Below are positions 31,660 to 40,184 of a DNA stretch of 64,000 bases, in pieces (within the stretch, counting starts at the first letter, position 1; the number at the start of each line of letters is the position of its first letter). This stretch comes from Enterocloster bolteae (GTDB lineage Bacteria; Bacillota; Clostridia; Lachnospirales; Lachnospiraceae), in NCBI RefSeq assembly GCF_002234575.2, contig NZ_CP022464.2, positions 1,240,001-1,304,000 of the forward strand. Direction: 5' to 3'. The notes beneath the pieces were generated by a model. It was not told where the DNA came from and ran no database searches. It worked only from the letters and a program-made list of their open reading frames with translations. The position numbers were made by a program, and so were the translations under genes.

Positions 31660-32199
31660 ATGGAATTAGATGCAGTATTGAGGGAAAGAAGAAGCATGAG
31701 AAAGTACCAGCCGGACAGGAAAGTGAGCCGTGAACAGGTGGAGGAGATCCTTAAGGCAGCCACCCTTGCGCCTTCCTGGAAAAATTCCCAGACAGCCAGA
31801 TACTATGTGGTTATGTCAGATGACATGCTCAAAAGGGTAAAGGAAACCTGCCTTCCGGCCTTTAACCAGACAAACAGCAAGGATGCGCCTGTACTGATTG
31901 TGGCCGCCTTTGTTAAGAACCGCTCAGGATATGAAAATGACGGAACCCCTTCCAATGAGCTGGGAAACGGATGGGGCTGCTACGATTTGGGGATGCATAA
32001 CCAGAACCTTCTGCTGAAGGCAAAGGATTTGGGCCTGGACACCCTGGTCATGGGAATCAGGGATGCTGGTAAGCTGAGGGAACTGCTCTCCATTGGGGAG
32101 GACCAGGATGTGGCGGCGGTCATTGCCCTTGGATATGGCGCGGCCGATCCTCAGATGCCAAAGCGCTGTACGGTCCGGGAGATTGCCAGATTCTATTAA
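31660..32199 (+). CDS. Nitroreductase-family flavoprotein
   Basis: 179 residues. FMN-binding fold: LRERRSMRKYQPDRKVSREQ at the start (RRSxRxF motif), ATLAPSWKNSQTARYYVV, and near the end LDTLVMGIRDAGKLRELLSI and VIALGYGAADP. Family members use NAD(P)H to reduce nitro compounds, quinones or other acceptors. The ATG at 31660 follows GGAGG by 10 bases. It lies between YkgJ and a ketopantoate-reductase-like gene on the same strand. Substrate not predictable. Confidence 0.88.
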   Translation: MELDAVLRERRSMRKYQPDRKVSREQVEEILKAATLAPSWKNSQTARYYVVMSDDMLKRVKETCLPAFNQTNSKDAPVLIVAAFVKNRSGYENDGTPSNELGNGWGCYDLGMHNQNLLLKAKDLGLDTLVMGIRDAGKLRELLSIGEDQDVAAVIALGYGAADPQMPKRCTVREIARFY

Positions 32200-32217
32200 T
32201 CAGCGCGGAGGTAAGGC

Positions 32218-33144
32218 ATGGACAGGATTACGAGAGTATCCATAGTAGGAATGGGTGCGTTGGGTGTATTGTACGGGGATTTCTTTGCAAGGACCCTGGG
32301 GCTGGAGCAGGTGACATTCCTGGCAGACAGGGACCGGGTGGAACGTTACCGGGATACCACGGTATACTGTAACGGAAGAGGATGGAAATTCGCGGTCTGT
32401 CCGGGAGATGAAGCAGACCCCGGAGGACCGGCCCAGCTTCTCATATTTGCCGTGAAAGCCACTGCGCTTGAGGCGTCTGTCCCCATGGTCAGGAATCAGG
32501 TGGGAAAGGATACCGTGATTCTTTCCGTACTCAATGGAATTACCAGTGAAGCCGTCATAGGAAACATACTGGGAATGGAGCACGTGCTGTACTGCGTGGC
32601 CCAGGGAATGGATGCCGTGAAGATGGGAAATGAGCTGACCTATTCCCATATGGGACAGATATGTATAGGGATTCCCCAACATGAACCGCAGAAAGAGGCA
32701 ATGCTGGAGGCGGTCACAGAGCTGTTTGAGCGGACAGGACTTCCCTATACCAGGGAGCCGGATATCCTGCGCAGGCTCTGGTGCAAATGGATGCTGAATG
32801 TGGGGGTGAACCAGGCTGTCATGGTGGAGGAAGGGACTTATGGAACCGTACAAAGGCCGGGACCGGCCAGACAGATGATGAAGGCAGCCATGGCTGAAGT
32901 AGTGGAGCTGGCCGGAAGAGAGGGAATCCGGGTGACCATGGAGGATTTGGACGCCTATGTTGACCTGATTGACAGTCTGAACCCTGATGGTATGCCCTCT
33001 ATGCGGCAGGATGGATTGGCCCGCAGGCCCTCGGAAGTGGAATTTTTTGCGGGCACCGTGATTCGCCGGGCAGAGGCGGCCGGCCTGGATGTGCCGGTGA
33101 ACAGGGAGCTGTACCGGAGGATTAAGGGGATGGAGAGGCGCTGA
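32218..33144 (+). CDS. Ketopantoate reductase-like (PanE/ApbA) dehydrogenase
   Basis: 308 residues. The N-terminal Rossmann fold starts RVSIVGMGALGVLYGDFFAR (NADP-binding GxGxxG variant), with LLIFAVKATALEASVPMV and VLSVLNGITSEAVIG typical of PanE. The C-terminal helical domain has the conserved Lys in RLWCKWMLNVGVNQAV. True PanE makes pantoate for coenzyme A, but many clostridial homologues act on other 2-keto acids. GGAGG precedes the ATG by 8 bases. It is the last gene before a strong terminator. Confidence 0.85.
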   Translation: MDRITRVSIVGMGALGVLYGDFFARTLGLEQVTFLADRDRVERYRDTTVYCNGRGWKFAVCPGDEADPGGPAQLLIFAVKATALEASVPMVRNQVGKDTVILSVLNGITSEAVIGNILGMEHVLYCVAQGMDAVKMGNELTYSHMGQICIGIPQHEPQKEAMLEAVTELFERTGLPYTREPDILRRLWCKWMLNVGVNQAVMVEEGTYGTVQRPGPARQMMKAAMAEVVELAGREGIRVTMEDLDAYVDLIDSLNPDGMPSMRQDGLARRPSEVEFFAGTVIRRAEAAGLDVPVNRELYRRIKGMERR

Positions 33145-33153
33145 CAAAGGCAG

Positions 33154-33189
33154 AACCGCCGGAAAACGGGATTTGTTTTCCGGCGGTTT
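33154..33189 (+). terminator. Terminator, usable on both strands
   Basis: Arms AACCGCCGGAAAAC and GTTTTCCGGCGGTT with a 7-base loop. It separates the PanE-like gene from the convergent RraA-type gene. Confidence 0.8.
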
Positions 33190-33237
33190 AACTATGCGGG
33201 AGTGTCGGACTACTTTGGCTCATATGACTGGGCGTGC

Positions 33238-33933
33238 TTAATATTCAACATAGTTTATGCGTTCAACTTCCAGGCCTTCTAATTTTTCGTTTACCCATGG
33301 ACGAATATATGTACCATCCTTTTCTATGGTATTGATAATCCTTATTTCATTTTCATGAAGTTTATTGACCTTTTCCAGAAGCTCAGGAGCATCCGAGGGA
33401 TTGATAAAGATAACACCGTCCTCATCCCCTATTACGATGAACCCTGGATTTACCAGTCTGCCGCCGCATACAATGGGGGTATTGATTTCACCTGGTCCAT
33501 TTTTGTAGGGACCGTCAGGTGTAATGCCTCTTGCATATATCGGAAAATCAGTGAGTTGGGACATGGCGTCCACATCGCGGAGGGAGCCATCCACCACGAT
33601 TCCGGCTATACCGCGCTTTCGGCAGTATGTCACCATTAGCTCGCCAAAGATGGAACGGCGGGTATCTCCGCCAGCGTCAATGACAATCACATCGCCAGGT
33701 TTGGCCAGGTCCATGGCTGCATGAAACATGAGATTGTCGCCGGAAGGGACCTTGACTGTAAATGCAGGTCCCAGGAGTTTTCCTTTGTTTACAGGCCGTA
33801 TATCTTCATGGACAGCCGATATGCGGTTCATGCAGTCATCCAGGTTAGCAACCGCCACATTTCTGAACTTTTCTACCAGTGCTTTGTCAGGCCGTTTGAA
33901 ATCTTCTATAATCACACATCCTACTTTACTCAT
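33238..33933 (-). CDS. RraA/HMG-aldolase-type protein
   Basis: 231 residues. RraA-like swivelling fold with the aldolase motif: IVIDAGGDTRRSIFGELMVT, then GIAGIVVDGSLRDVDAM and GITPDGPYKNGPGEINTPIV. The Arg and Asp of this motif bind divalent metal and pyruvate enolate in 4-hydroxy-4-methyl-2-oxoglutarate and 4-carboxy-4-hydroxy-2-oxoadipate aldolases, which also decarboxylate oxaloacetate. That makes it an enzyme candidate rather than the RNase E regulator RraA, which lacks the catalytic set. GAGG lies 11 bases before the ATG. It follows a 2-hydroxyacid dehydrogenase by 19 bases in one operon, divergent from a TRAP transporter. Confidence 0.85.
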   Translation of the reverse strand: MSKVGCVIIEDFKRPDKALVEKFRNVAVANLDDCMNRISAVHEDIRPVNKGKLLGPAFTVKVPSGDNLMFHAAMDLAKPGDVIVIDAGGDTRRSIFGELMVTYCRKRGIAGIVVDGSLRDVDAMSQLTDFPIYARGITPDGPYKNGPGEINTPIVCGGRLVNPGFIVIGDEDGVIFINPSDAPELLEKVNKLHENEIRIINTIEKDGTYIRPWVNEKLEGLEVERINYVEY

Positions 33934-33952
33934 AATAAGTCATCCTCTCTTT

Positions 33953-34876
33953 CTATACCACCCGGTACTTTGCCGCATTTCCCTCAATAGCTCCAATTAC
34001 AGCTTTAACTGCCTCCATACCCATGCGGTATAAGGCTTCCTCTGTGTTGGCACCGATATGAGGCGTTGCGCAGAAGTTATTTAATTTGGTTAGTTTATTT
34101 TCGCCAGTAGGCGGTTCCTTCACAAAGGCATCACAGGCAGCGGCTCTTAATTGTCTGGTTTTTAGGGCTGTATATAAGTCGTCCTCATTTACAATGCCGC
34201 CTCTGGCTGCGTTAATCAGAACAGCGTTTTTTTTAAAGTGCAGGAATGAATCACCGGCTATCAGGTTCTTGGTGGAGGGGGTCAGCGGAACACTTATATT
34301 CACGATATCAGAGACCTCCAGCATTTTGTTTAAATCATTGTATTTTTTGATTCCGAAGATGGCAGCTTGTTCAGCCGTGCAGTATGGATCATACCCCACC
34401 AGTACGGTGTCAAAACCGTTTTTCAGGATTTCGCCTGTGCGCAGTGCGATGTTGCCCATACCTACAAGGCCTATGGTTTTACCAGTCAATTCAATGCCTG
34501 TCATTTCCGGAGGGGCAATCCGACCAAAACCTTCATGGCGGCTCTTGGCATCACAGAATGCAATGCCTCTGCACACATTGAGTATCAGACCAATTATCAG
34601 CTCCGCAACGGAATTGGTATTAGCTTTTGGAGTGTTGATAACAGGTATTTTATATTCCTTAGCAGCTTCTAAATCAATGGTATTACATCCAACACCATGT
34701 TTTACGATTACTTTCAGACTGCTGGCCTGTGATATGATATCGCGGGTTATGTTAGCTGTGCGGAGTATGATGGCGTCAATTTCCCTTATGCGGTCAAATG
34801 TATCCGTGATTTCTCCATGCTGCTTTAGCAGCTTGACCGCATCGGGATGGATATACTCGCTTAGATACACAAGCAT
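33953..34876 (-). CDS. D-2-hydroxyacid dehydrogenase
   Basis: 307 residues, phosphoglycerate-dehydrogenase type. NAD-binding motif TIGLVGMGNIALRTGEIL; catalytic triad visible as NAARGGIV (Arg), DAFVKEPPTG (Glu) and ATPHIGANT (His). It oxidises a D-2-hydroxyacid to the 2-oxoacid or the reverse. There is no ACT or other C-terminal regulatory domain. AAGGAGG lies 8 bases before the ATG. It is the first gene of an operon with the RraA-type aldolase, so a hydroxyacid is probably oxidised here and its product cleaved by the next enzyme. The substrate is not serine-pathway phosphoglycerate, judging by context. Confidence 0.88.
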   Translation of the reverse strand: MLVYLSEYIHPDAVKLLKQHGEITDTFDRIREIDAIILRTANITRDIISQASSLKVIVKHGVGCNTIDLEAAKEYKIPVINTPKANTNSVAELIIGLILNVCRGIAFCDAKSRHEGFGRIAPPEMTGIELTGKTIGLVGMGNIALRTGEILKNGFDTVLVGYDPYCTAEQAAIFGIKKYNDLNKMLEVSDIVNISVPLTPSTKNLIAGDSFLHFKKNAVLINAARGGIVNEDDLYTALKTRQLRAAACDAFVKEPPTGENKLTKLNNFCATPHIGANTEEALYRMGMEAVKAVIGAIEGNAAKYRVV

Positions 34877-34955
34877 GTTTGTCCCTCCTTATAAAAAGAA
34901 TTATATACTACATATAAAACAATAAAATGTTGTGCGCACTTCAATCGATACAAAC

Positions 34956-34984
34956 AGTATATCTGAGAAAAACGCTGCTGTCAA
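34956..34984 (-). promoter_or_regulatory. Promoter of the dehydrogenase-aldolase operon
   Basis: Minus strand TTGACA, 17 bases, TATACT, the same two hexamers and spacing as the TRAP promoter at 36157. Downstream, 34922-34932, lies ATAAAATGTTG, which recurs at 36223-36233 in the TRAP leader and may be an operator. Confidence 0.75.
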
Positions 34985-35037
34985 TATAGAAAATGTAGTG
35001 ATTATTACAAAAAGATGTTGTATGGTATTCAAAGAAA

Positions 35038-35067
35038 TAGACAAAGCTATCATTATGATGCTATACT
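35038..35067 (+). promoter_or_regulatory. Promoter of the RpiR gene
   Basis: TAGACA, 18 bases, TATACT. Confidence 0.5.
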
Positions 35068-35105
35068 GGAACGAGTAGGACAGCATTTGCAGAGGAGGGG
35101 ATAGG

Positions 35106-35963
35106 ATGACAATTTTGGCAGAGCGGCTTAAGGAATCAAAGCTTACAAACCAGCAGCACAGGATAGCAGATTATTTTCTGAAAAATGAGGAACGGATCGG
35201 AAATATGTCTTCCATGGATGTGGCCAGAGAGATTGGTGTAAGTGATGCGTCAATCATCCGTTTTTCCAGAGCGATAGGATATAAGGGATTTACAGATTTA
35301 AAAAATGATATCTATAACTCTTTGGCAGGAGAAGCAAGCGCGGCAGTACGCAATATGCAGTTATCTGACCGTTTTGATGTGCTGTCCGGGAAATTTAATG
35401 ACCAAAATATTCCAGATACATTTGTGGAATTAATGAATTATAATATTACTAAGACATTTCACCAGAATCCGGTGGAAAGTTATGATGCACTTACAGACAT
35501 GATACTGATGTCCAAACGCAAGTACATAATCGGCCTGCGCGGTTGTATGGGAGTGGCAGGCCATTTTGCGCGGTTGCTGGGATTTGCTGTGAATCAGGTT
35601 GTCACACTGCCACATAACGAAACAGAAGCAATGGGAATCCTACAGGATATTGGTCCGGAGGATATCTTTATTCTGTTTTCATTTGCCAGGTACTATAAGA
35701 TTGACATGTTCCTAATCAATGTGGCCAAATCCCATAAGGCCAGGATCTGTGTCGTGACAGACAGCCCATTGGCACCCATGATTCCATGTTCTGATATATC
35801 CTTTATTGCTGAGACGTCCCACATGAGCTTTTTTAATTCGGCCATCGGCGTAGAGATGATAGGTGAATATATCGTGACTTTGGTATGCCGCAAAAACAGT
35901 GAGGAATACCGGAAACGAGCCAAAGAGAGAGATGCGCTTACCACTGAATTCCGCATGCCATGA
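35106..35963 (+). CDS. RpiR/MurR-family regulator
   Basis: 285 residues. N-terminal helix-turn-helix of the RpiR class: LTNQQHRIADYFLKNEERIG, then MDVAREIGVSDASIIRFSRA and GYKGFTDLKNDI. The C-terminal SIS fold (about residues 125-260: YIIGLRGCMGVAGHFARLLG, then DIFILFSFARYYKIDM) normally binds a phosphosugar; its usual serine-rich phosphate loop is altered here, which fits an acid ligand rather than a sugar phosphate. It stands between the dehydrogenase-aldolase operon and the TRAP operon and probably controls both. Confidence 0.88.
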   Translation: MTILAERLKESKLTNQQHRIADYFLKNEERIGNMSSMDVAREIGVSDASIIRFSRAIGYKGFTDLKNDIYNSLAGEASAAVRNMQLSDRFDVLSGKFNDQNIPDTFVELMNYNITKTFHQNPVESYDALTDMILMSKRKYIIGLRGCMGVAGHFARLLGFAVNQVVTLPHNETEAMGILQDIGPEDIFILFSFARYYKIDMFLINVAKSHKARICVVTDSPLAPMIPCSDISFIAETSHMSFFNSAIGVEMIGEYIVTLVCRKNSEEYRKRAKERDALTTEFRMP

Positions 35964-36299
35964 TATGTGACAGGCGCATGATGCATGGGGGGGGGGGGTA
36001 TTTTCCCAATGGACAAAACATAGTTTGGAGACACGCTTTAGCGATAGGATGCCTTGCATTGATTCACGAATTGATGTGGGGCAATTTTTAAAAATAGGTG
36101 TGTAGTGTTTACTTCAAGGGGAGGGGGATTGTGAAAAAAATGCCACAAAATTTTGCTTGACAGCGGCAAATATAGTGGATATACTAAATGTACAAAATGA
36201 AATACACACTACAATTAATTTGATAAAATGTTGCAAACAATTCAGTGGTGGTAAAAGGGGAAAATGTAAATGATTGGGGTAAATGAAAGGAGAAGAAGT
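35964..36299 (+). other. RpiR-TRAP gap with G12 tract
   Basis: 336 bases without a gene. It holds a run of twelve G residues at 35987-35998 just after the RpiR stop, the TRAP promoter at 36157, and the ATAAAATGTTG repeat at 36223. No terminator was found after RpiR; the G run may stall polymerase or vary in length. Confidence 0.6.
36157..36185 (+). promoter_or_regulatory. Promoter of the TRAP-DUF6282 operon
   Basis: TTGACA, 17 bases, TATACT. Transcription starts near 36192; the leader carries the candidate operator at 36223-36233. Confidence 0.75.
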
Positions 36300-37397
36300 A
36301 TGAGGATAAGTAAACGGATGAGAAGAAGAAATATGATTATGGCGGCCACGGCAGTGGCAATATCATTTTCCTTATGTGCATGCGGAGGTTCGCAGACCAG
36401 TACCAGTGCAGGAACTGAGACCCAGAAATCCGAGAAAAATGAGAAAACCGAGACAAAGGCTGAAACAGCTGAGAAGCTGGTTATCCAGGTAGGGCATACG
36501 GAAGCTGATTCTGAGGATAGTGTCCATCACAAGATGTGTACGCTGTTCAAACAGTATGTGGCAGAACTTTCTGATGGCAGCATTGATATTGAGATAATCC
36601 CCAGCGCTTCCCTGGGAGGGGAACGCGATATGGTAGAGGGAATGCAGCTGGGAACTATTGAAATGGCCTCAACTGCTAACATGGTAATCAGCAATTTTGA
36701 CCCGGCTTTTTCCATATTGGACCTACCTTATGTTTACAATGATTATGAAAGCGCCTACGCCGTGCTGGAATCTGATGAATTACAGCAACTCATGGATAAA
36801 TTTGCAGAGGAGTCCGGTGTAAGGATACTTGCTTATGGGCAGGGGGGATTCAGGGACGTAATCAGTAATAAAGCAGTCATAAGTCTGAATGATTTTAGCG
36901 GAATGAAAATCAGGGTACCTGAGAGCGATATTTATCTCAGTACATTTAAGGCTATGAATGCCAATCCCACCCCCCTTGCGTTTAACGATGTATTTACATC
37001 GTTGCAGCAGGGAACGATTGACGGATTCGAGATAGTTCCGGCTGTGGTACTGGCCAACGGGTATTACGAAGTCTGTAGCCATGTTTCCCTGACCCGGCAT
37101 CTGTACAGTCCTAATCCTTTGATGATATCTGAATCTCTGTGGAGCAGTCTGACAGAAGAACAGCAGAAGGTGATACAGGAAGCTGCGGATAAGGCTGCTG
37201 GAGAGCAGAGAAAATGGGAGGAAGATCAGGAGCAGAATGTGTTTGACCAGTTAAGGGAAAAAGGAATGACCATTGACGAGGATGTGGATGTGGAGGCAAT
37301 GAAGAAAGCCTGTGCAGATGCAGGTATATACGATACATACAGGGATACCATAGGTGCGGATTTCTATGACAAGGTCATGAATCTAATACAAAAATAG
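36300..37397 (+). CDS. TRAP transporter solute-binding lipoprotein (DctP)
   Basis: 365 residues from the ATG at 36300, 8 bases after AAAGGAG. A basic signal peptide ends in a lipobox LCAC, giving lipidation at Cys28; a Glu/Lys/Thr-rich linker follows (residues 33-57). The DctP fold shows IPSASLGGERDMVEGMQLGT, then LDLPYVYNDYESAYAVL and FSGMKIRVPESDIYLSTFKA, in which the conserved Arg binds a substrate carboxylate. It delivers an organic acid to the DctQM membrane pair encoded next. Which acid is not known; the locus enzymes suggest a hydroxy- or oxo-acid. Confidence 0.92.
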   Translation: MRISKRMRRRNMIMAATAVAISFSLCACGGSQTSTSAGTETQKSEKNEKTETKAETAEKLVIQVGHTEADSEDSVHHKMCTLFKQYVAELSDGSIDIEIIPSASLGGERDMVEGMQLGTIEMASTANMVISNFDPAFSILDLPYVYNDYESAYAVLESDELQQLMDKFAEESGVRILAYGQGGFRDVISNKAVISLNDFSGMKIRVPESDIYLSTFKAMNANPTPLAFNDVFTSLQQGTIDGFEIVPAVVLANGYYEVCSHVSLTRHLYSPNPLMISESLWSSLTEEQQKVIQEAADKAAGEQRKWEEDQEQNVFDQLREKGMTIDEDVDVEAMKKACADAGIYDTYRDTIGADFYDKVMNLIQK

Positions 37398-37435
37398 AAA
37401 GCGGATAAAATCACGGGATAGAAGGGAGAGGGGTT

Positions 37436-37933
37436 ATGCTGAGGGCATATAGAAAAATCTGCACATGGATATACCGTATTATGATTGCTGTCTGTATCGT
37501 CTTGGTGATTTTAATGATTGTGGCCAGCGGCCTGCAGGTATTCAGCCGTTATGTGCTGAACAGCACGTTTTCCTGGACAGATGAATGTGCAAGATACTGT
37601 TTCCTTTGGTTTAATCTGATTGGTTCAGGATGCCTTGTAAAATCCAAGGGACATGCTATCGTTGATCTTTTTTCAGGAAAACTGAAAGGAAATACAAAGA
37701 GGATATACAATTTGGCCATTCATCTGCTCATTTTTTACATGGGAATTATACTTGCCAAATACGGGCTGGCCCTGTGTAAGGTCACCATGCGCCAGACCTC
37801 TACAGCCTTAAAGCTGCCTATCGGTCTTGTATATGGCGCTTTGCCTGTATTGGGAATGTTAATACTGATATATGAAGTTGAAGCGATTTGGTGTATTCTT
37901 GCGGGATATTCTGATGGAAAGGAGGAGATATAA
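37436..37933 (+). CDS. TRAP transporter small membrane subunit (DctQ)
   Basis: 165 residues with four membrane helices. The family pattern is seen in VASGLQVFSRYVLNSTFSWT, then DECARYCFLWFNLIGSG. The stop abuts the DctM start. With DctM it forms the membrane channel that uses the Na+ gradient to move the acid delivered by DctP. Confidence 0.9.
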   Translation: MLRAYRKICTWIYRIMIAVCIVLVILMIVASGLQVFSRYVLNSTFSWTDECARYCFLWFNLIGSGCLVKSKGHAIVDLFSGKLKGNTKRIYNLAIHLLIFYMGIILAKYGLALCKVTMRQTSTALKLPIGLVYGALPVLGMLILIYEVEAIWCILAGYSDGKEEI

Positions 37934-39214
37934 ATGGGAGCTCTGCTGTTTATCCTTTTGCTAGTACTGATATTTTTCGGTTTGCCCATTGGCTTTTGTA
38001 TCTTACTGTCCAGTACGGTATTCCTTCAGGTTACCTCCCTTAAACCCTTGTTGGTAGTGGCCCAGAAATTGGCTTTGGGATTGGATTCCTCCTCCCTGCT
38101 GGCAATCCCTCTGTTCACACTTATGGGTTACATCATGGAGAGCTGCGGCCTTTCAAAACGTTTGATTGACTGGGTGTATTCATTGTTTGGAGGATTCAAA
38201 GGAGCCATGGGGCTGGTGACCATTATCTGTTGTACTATTTTTGCCGCACTGTCAGGCTCGGGTCCAGCTACAGTGGCAGCCATTGGTTCCATTCTGATTC
38301 CGGCTATGATTGAAAACGGTTATCCGCCTAAGACAGCAGCAGGGCTGACTGCCATGGCGGGAGCCCTGGGCCCCATCATTCCTCCCAGCATTGTGATGAT
38401 AGTTTACGGAACGACCATGGGAGTATCCATAACAAAGATGTTCATGGGCGGTGTTGTTCCGGGAATTTTGATAGCAATATGCTTGGCTGTTGCAAATACG
38501 ATAAAAACAAGAAAGCTTCCGCTGAAGGTTAATCTGGAAAGGCATTCCTTGAAAGAGCAGCTTTTAGTTACCTGGAAGGCACTTCCCACGTTACTGCTGC
38601 CGGTTATCATACTTGGCGGGATATATGGAGGCATCTTCACCCCCACTGAGTCTGCCACAGTAGGAGTTGTTTACAGCTTTGTACTGGCCCTTGTCTATCA
38701 TAAGGTTACTGTTAAATCGTTCATTGATTCCGTTAAGAAAACTATAGAGACTTCTGCTATGATATGCTTTTTGATTGCTGGGGCATCTGTGTTTTGCTGG
38801 ATACTTTCCACCACACAAATACCAACAAAGATTGCAAATTTTGTAGTACCCATGCTGGGAGGCAGTCAGGCATTGTACTGGATACTTCTTCTCATAGTAC
38901 TCCTGTTTATCGGATGTCTGATGGAAAGTCTGGCCAGCGTTGTAATGCTGGCACCGGTCCTTGCGCCTATAGGGCTGGCTATGGGAATCAATGAAATTCA
39001 TTTGGGAGTGGTATTTTGTATCAGTCTGATTGTGGGTTTTGTGACCCCGCCATTTGGTGCAAACCTGTTTACTGTGGTGGGTATCACCAAGCAGCCGTTT
39101 GGCGAGGTGGTGATAGGGGTTCTTCCGTTCCTTGCCGCATCCTTTATAGCGCTCATACTCTGTATCATTTTTCCGCCTATTGTTACGTTCCTGCCGTCAT
39201 TATTATCTGCATAG
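37934..39214 (+). CDS. TRAP transporter large permease (DctM)
   Basis: 426 residues, about twelve membrane helices. DctM signatures: SSLLAIPLFTLMGYIMESCG, LSGSGPATVAAIGSILIPAM, and AGALGPIIPPSIVMIVYGTT; near the end VGFVTPPFGANLFTV. It carries the Na+-coupled transport path. The ATG at 37934 directly follows the DctQ stop, with AAAGGAGG inside the end of dctQ. Complete and normal in length. Confidence 0.93.
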   Translation: MGALLFILLLVLIFFGLPIGFCILLSSTVFLQVTSLKPLLVVAQKLALGLDSSSLLAIPLFTLMGYIMESCGLSKRLIDWVYSLFGGFKGAMGLVTIICCTIFAALSGSGPATVAAIGSILIPAMIENGYPPKTAAGLTAMAGALGPIIPPSIVMIVYGTTMGVSITKMFMGGVVPGILIAICLAVANTIKTRKLPLKVNLERHSLKEQLLVTWKALPTLLLPVIILGGIYGGIFTPTESATVGVVYSFVLALVYHKVTVKSFIDSVKKTIETSAMICFLIAGASVFCWILSTTQIPTKIANFVVPMLGGSQALYWILLLIVLLFIGCLMESLASVVMLAPVLAPIGLAMGINEIHLGVVFCISLIVGFVTPPFGANLFTVVGITKQPFGEVVIGVLPFLAASFIALILCIIFPPIVTFLPSLLSA

Positions 39215-39229
39215 AGGAGGTGTGCTGGA

Positions 39230-40099
39230 ATGACTGATTTGTTGAAACATGCCTATGACCTGCATATTCACTGCGGACCAGATATTATACCACGTTCCGT
39301 AACAGCACTGGAAATGGCAGAGCGCGCAGTAAAAAGAGGAATGAAGGGATTTGCCATTAAGTCCCATTATGCTCCTACGTGTCTTCAGGCGGCTACAGTC
39401 CGGGCCTGCTATCCGGGGTGCAACGCAGTGGGGACCATTACCTTAAATGCGTCCGTTGGCGGACTCAATCCTTTGGCAGTGGAGACAGCTGCCAGAATGG
39501 GGGCCAAAATTGTATGGTGTCCTACTTTTGACTCTGCTTCCCAACAGGATTATTACCTGAAACATCTGCCTCAATATATAGACATGCAAAAGAAGATGCT
39601 GGATGCTGGACGGAATGTGCCGTCTTACTGCCTTATAGATGAATCAGGTGAATTGTGCTGTGAGATGCAGGAAGTACTGGATGTGGTCCAGTCCCATGAT
39701 TTGGTATTGGCCACAGGTCATATTACACATAAGGAAACTTTTGCCCTTGCCCGGGTAGCATCTAAAAGGGGGTTTAGAAAACTGCTTATAACGCATGCTG
39801 ATTGGGAATTTACTCACTACACGGTTGAAGAACAGCAGGAACTTGTGAAATTGGGAGCATGGATTGAACATTCATATACTTCTCCTGAAGAAGGGTGTGT
39901 TGCCTGGGAAAAGGTGGCCGGAGAAATTCGGACCATAGGCGCGCAACGGTGCATTATTACCACGGATCTAGGAAAGGCCAATGGTAAATATCCCGATGAC
40001 GGGCTTTGGGATTATGCGCAACGCCTTCTGGAAATGGGGTTCACAGCGGGAGAAATATCAGCTATGATTTGCCAAAATCCCGGATTTTTAGTGGAATAG
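39230..40099 (+). CDS. DUF6282 metal-dependent hydrolase-like protein
   Basis: 289 residues. It begins with a metal-site motif DLHIHCGPDIIPRSVTALEM, in which HxH is typical of amidohydrolase/PHP barrels, followed by MKGFAIKSHYAPTCLQAATV and, later, LATGHITHKETFALA and LLITHADWEFTHYTVEEQ with further His ligands. DUF6282 proteins are uncharacterised members of the amidohydrolase group. It lies 15 bases after dctM in the same operon, so it probably opens or hydrolyses the imported compound (for example a lactone or amide) before the dehydrogenase and aldolase act. This order of steps is inference. Confidence 0.82.
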   Translation: MTDLLKHAYDLHIHCGPDIIPRSVTALEMAERAVKRGMKGFAIKSHYAPTCLQAATVRACYPGCNAVGTITLNASVGGLNPLAVETAARMGAKIVWCPTFDSASQQDYYLKHLPQYIDMQKKMLDAGRNVPSYCLIDESGELCCEMQEVLDVVQSHDLVLATGHITHKETFALARVASKRGFRKLLITHADWEFTHYTVEEQQELVKLGAWIEHSYTSPEEGCVAWEKVAGEIRTIGAQRCIITTDLGKANGKYPDDGLWDYAQRLLEMGFTAGEISAMICQNPGFLVE

Positions 40100-40138
40100 A
40101 GAGAAAGAGTCAGAGAAAATATAATAGAATAAGTAAAA

Positions 40139-40179
40139 GGCTGCCTGGGTTATGAAAATATCCAGGACAGCCATTTTTT
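40139..40179 (+). terminator. Terminator of the TRAP operon
   Basis: Arms GGCTGCCTGG and CCAGGACAGCC (small bulges), then TTTTTT. Five bases from the end of the convergent SGNH gene. Confidence 0.8.
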
Positions 40180-40184
40180 CACCC

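Noticed and set aside
32200..33147. 315-codon frame antisense to the PanE-like gene
   Set aside because: Mirror of a codon-biased real gene; low-complexity His/Leu-rich translation.
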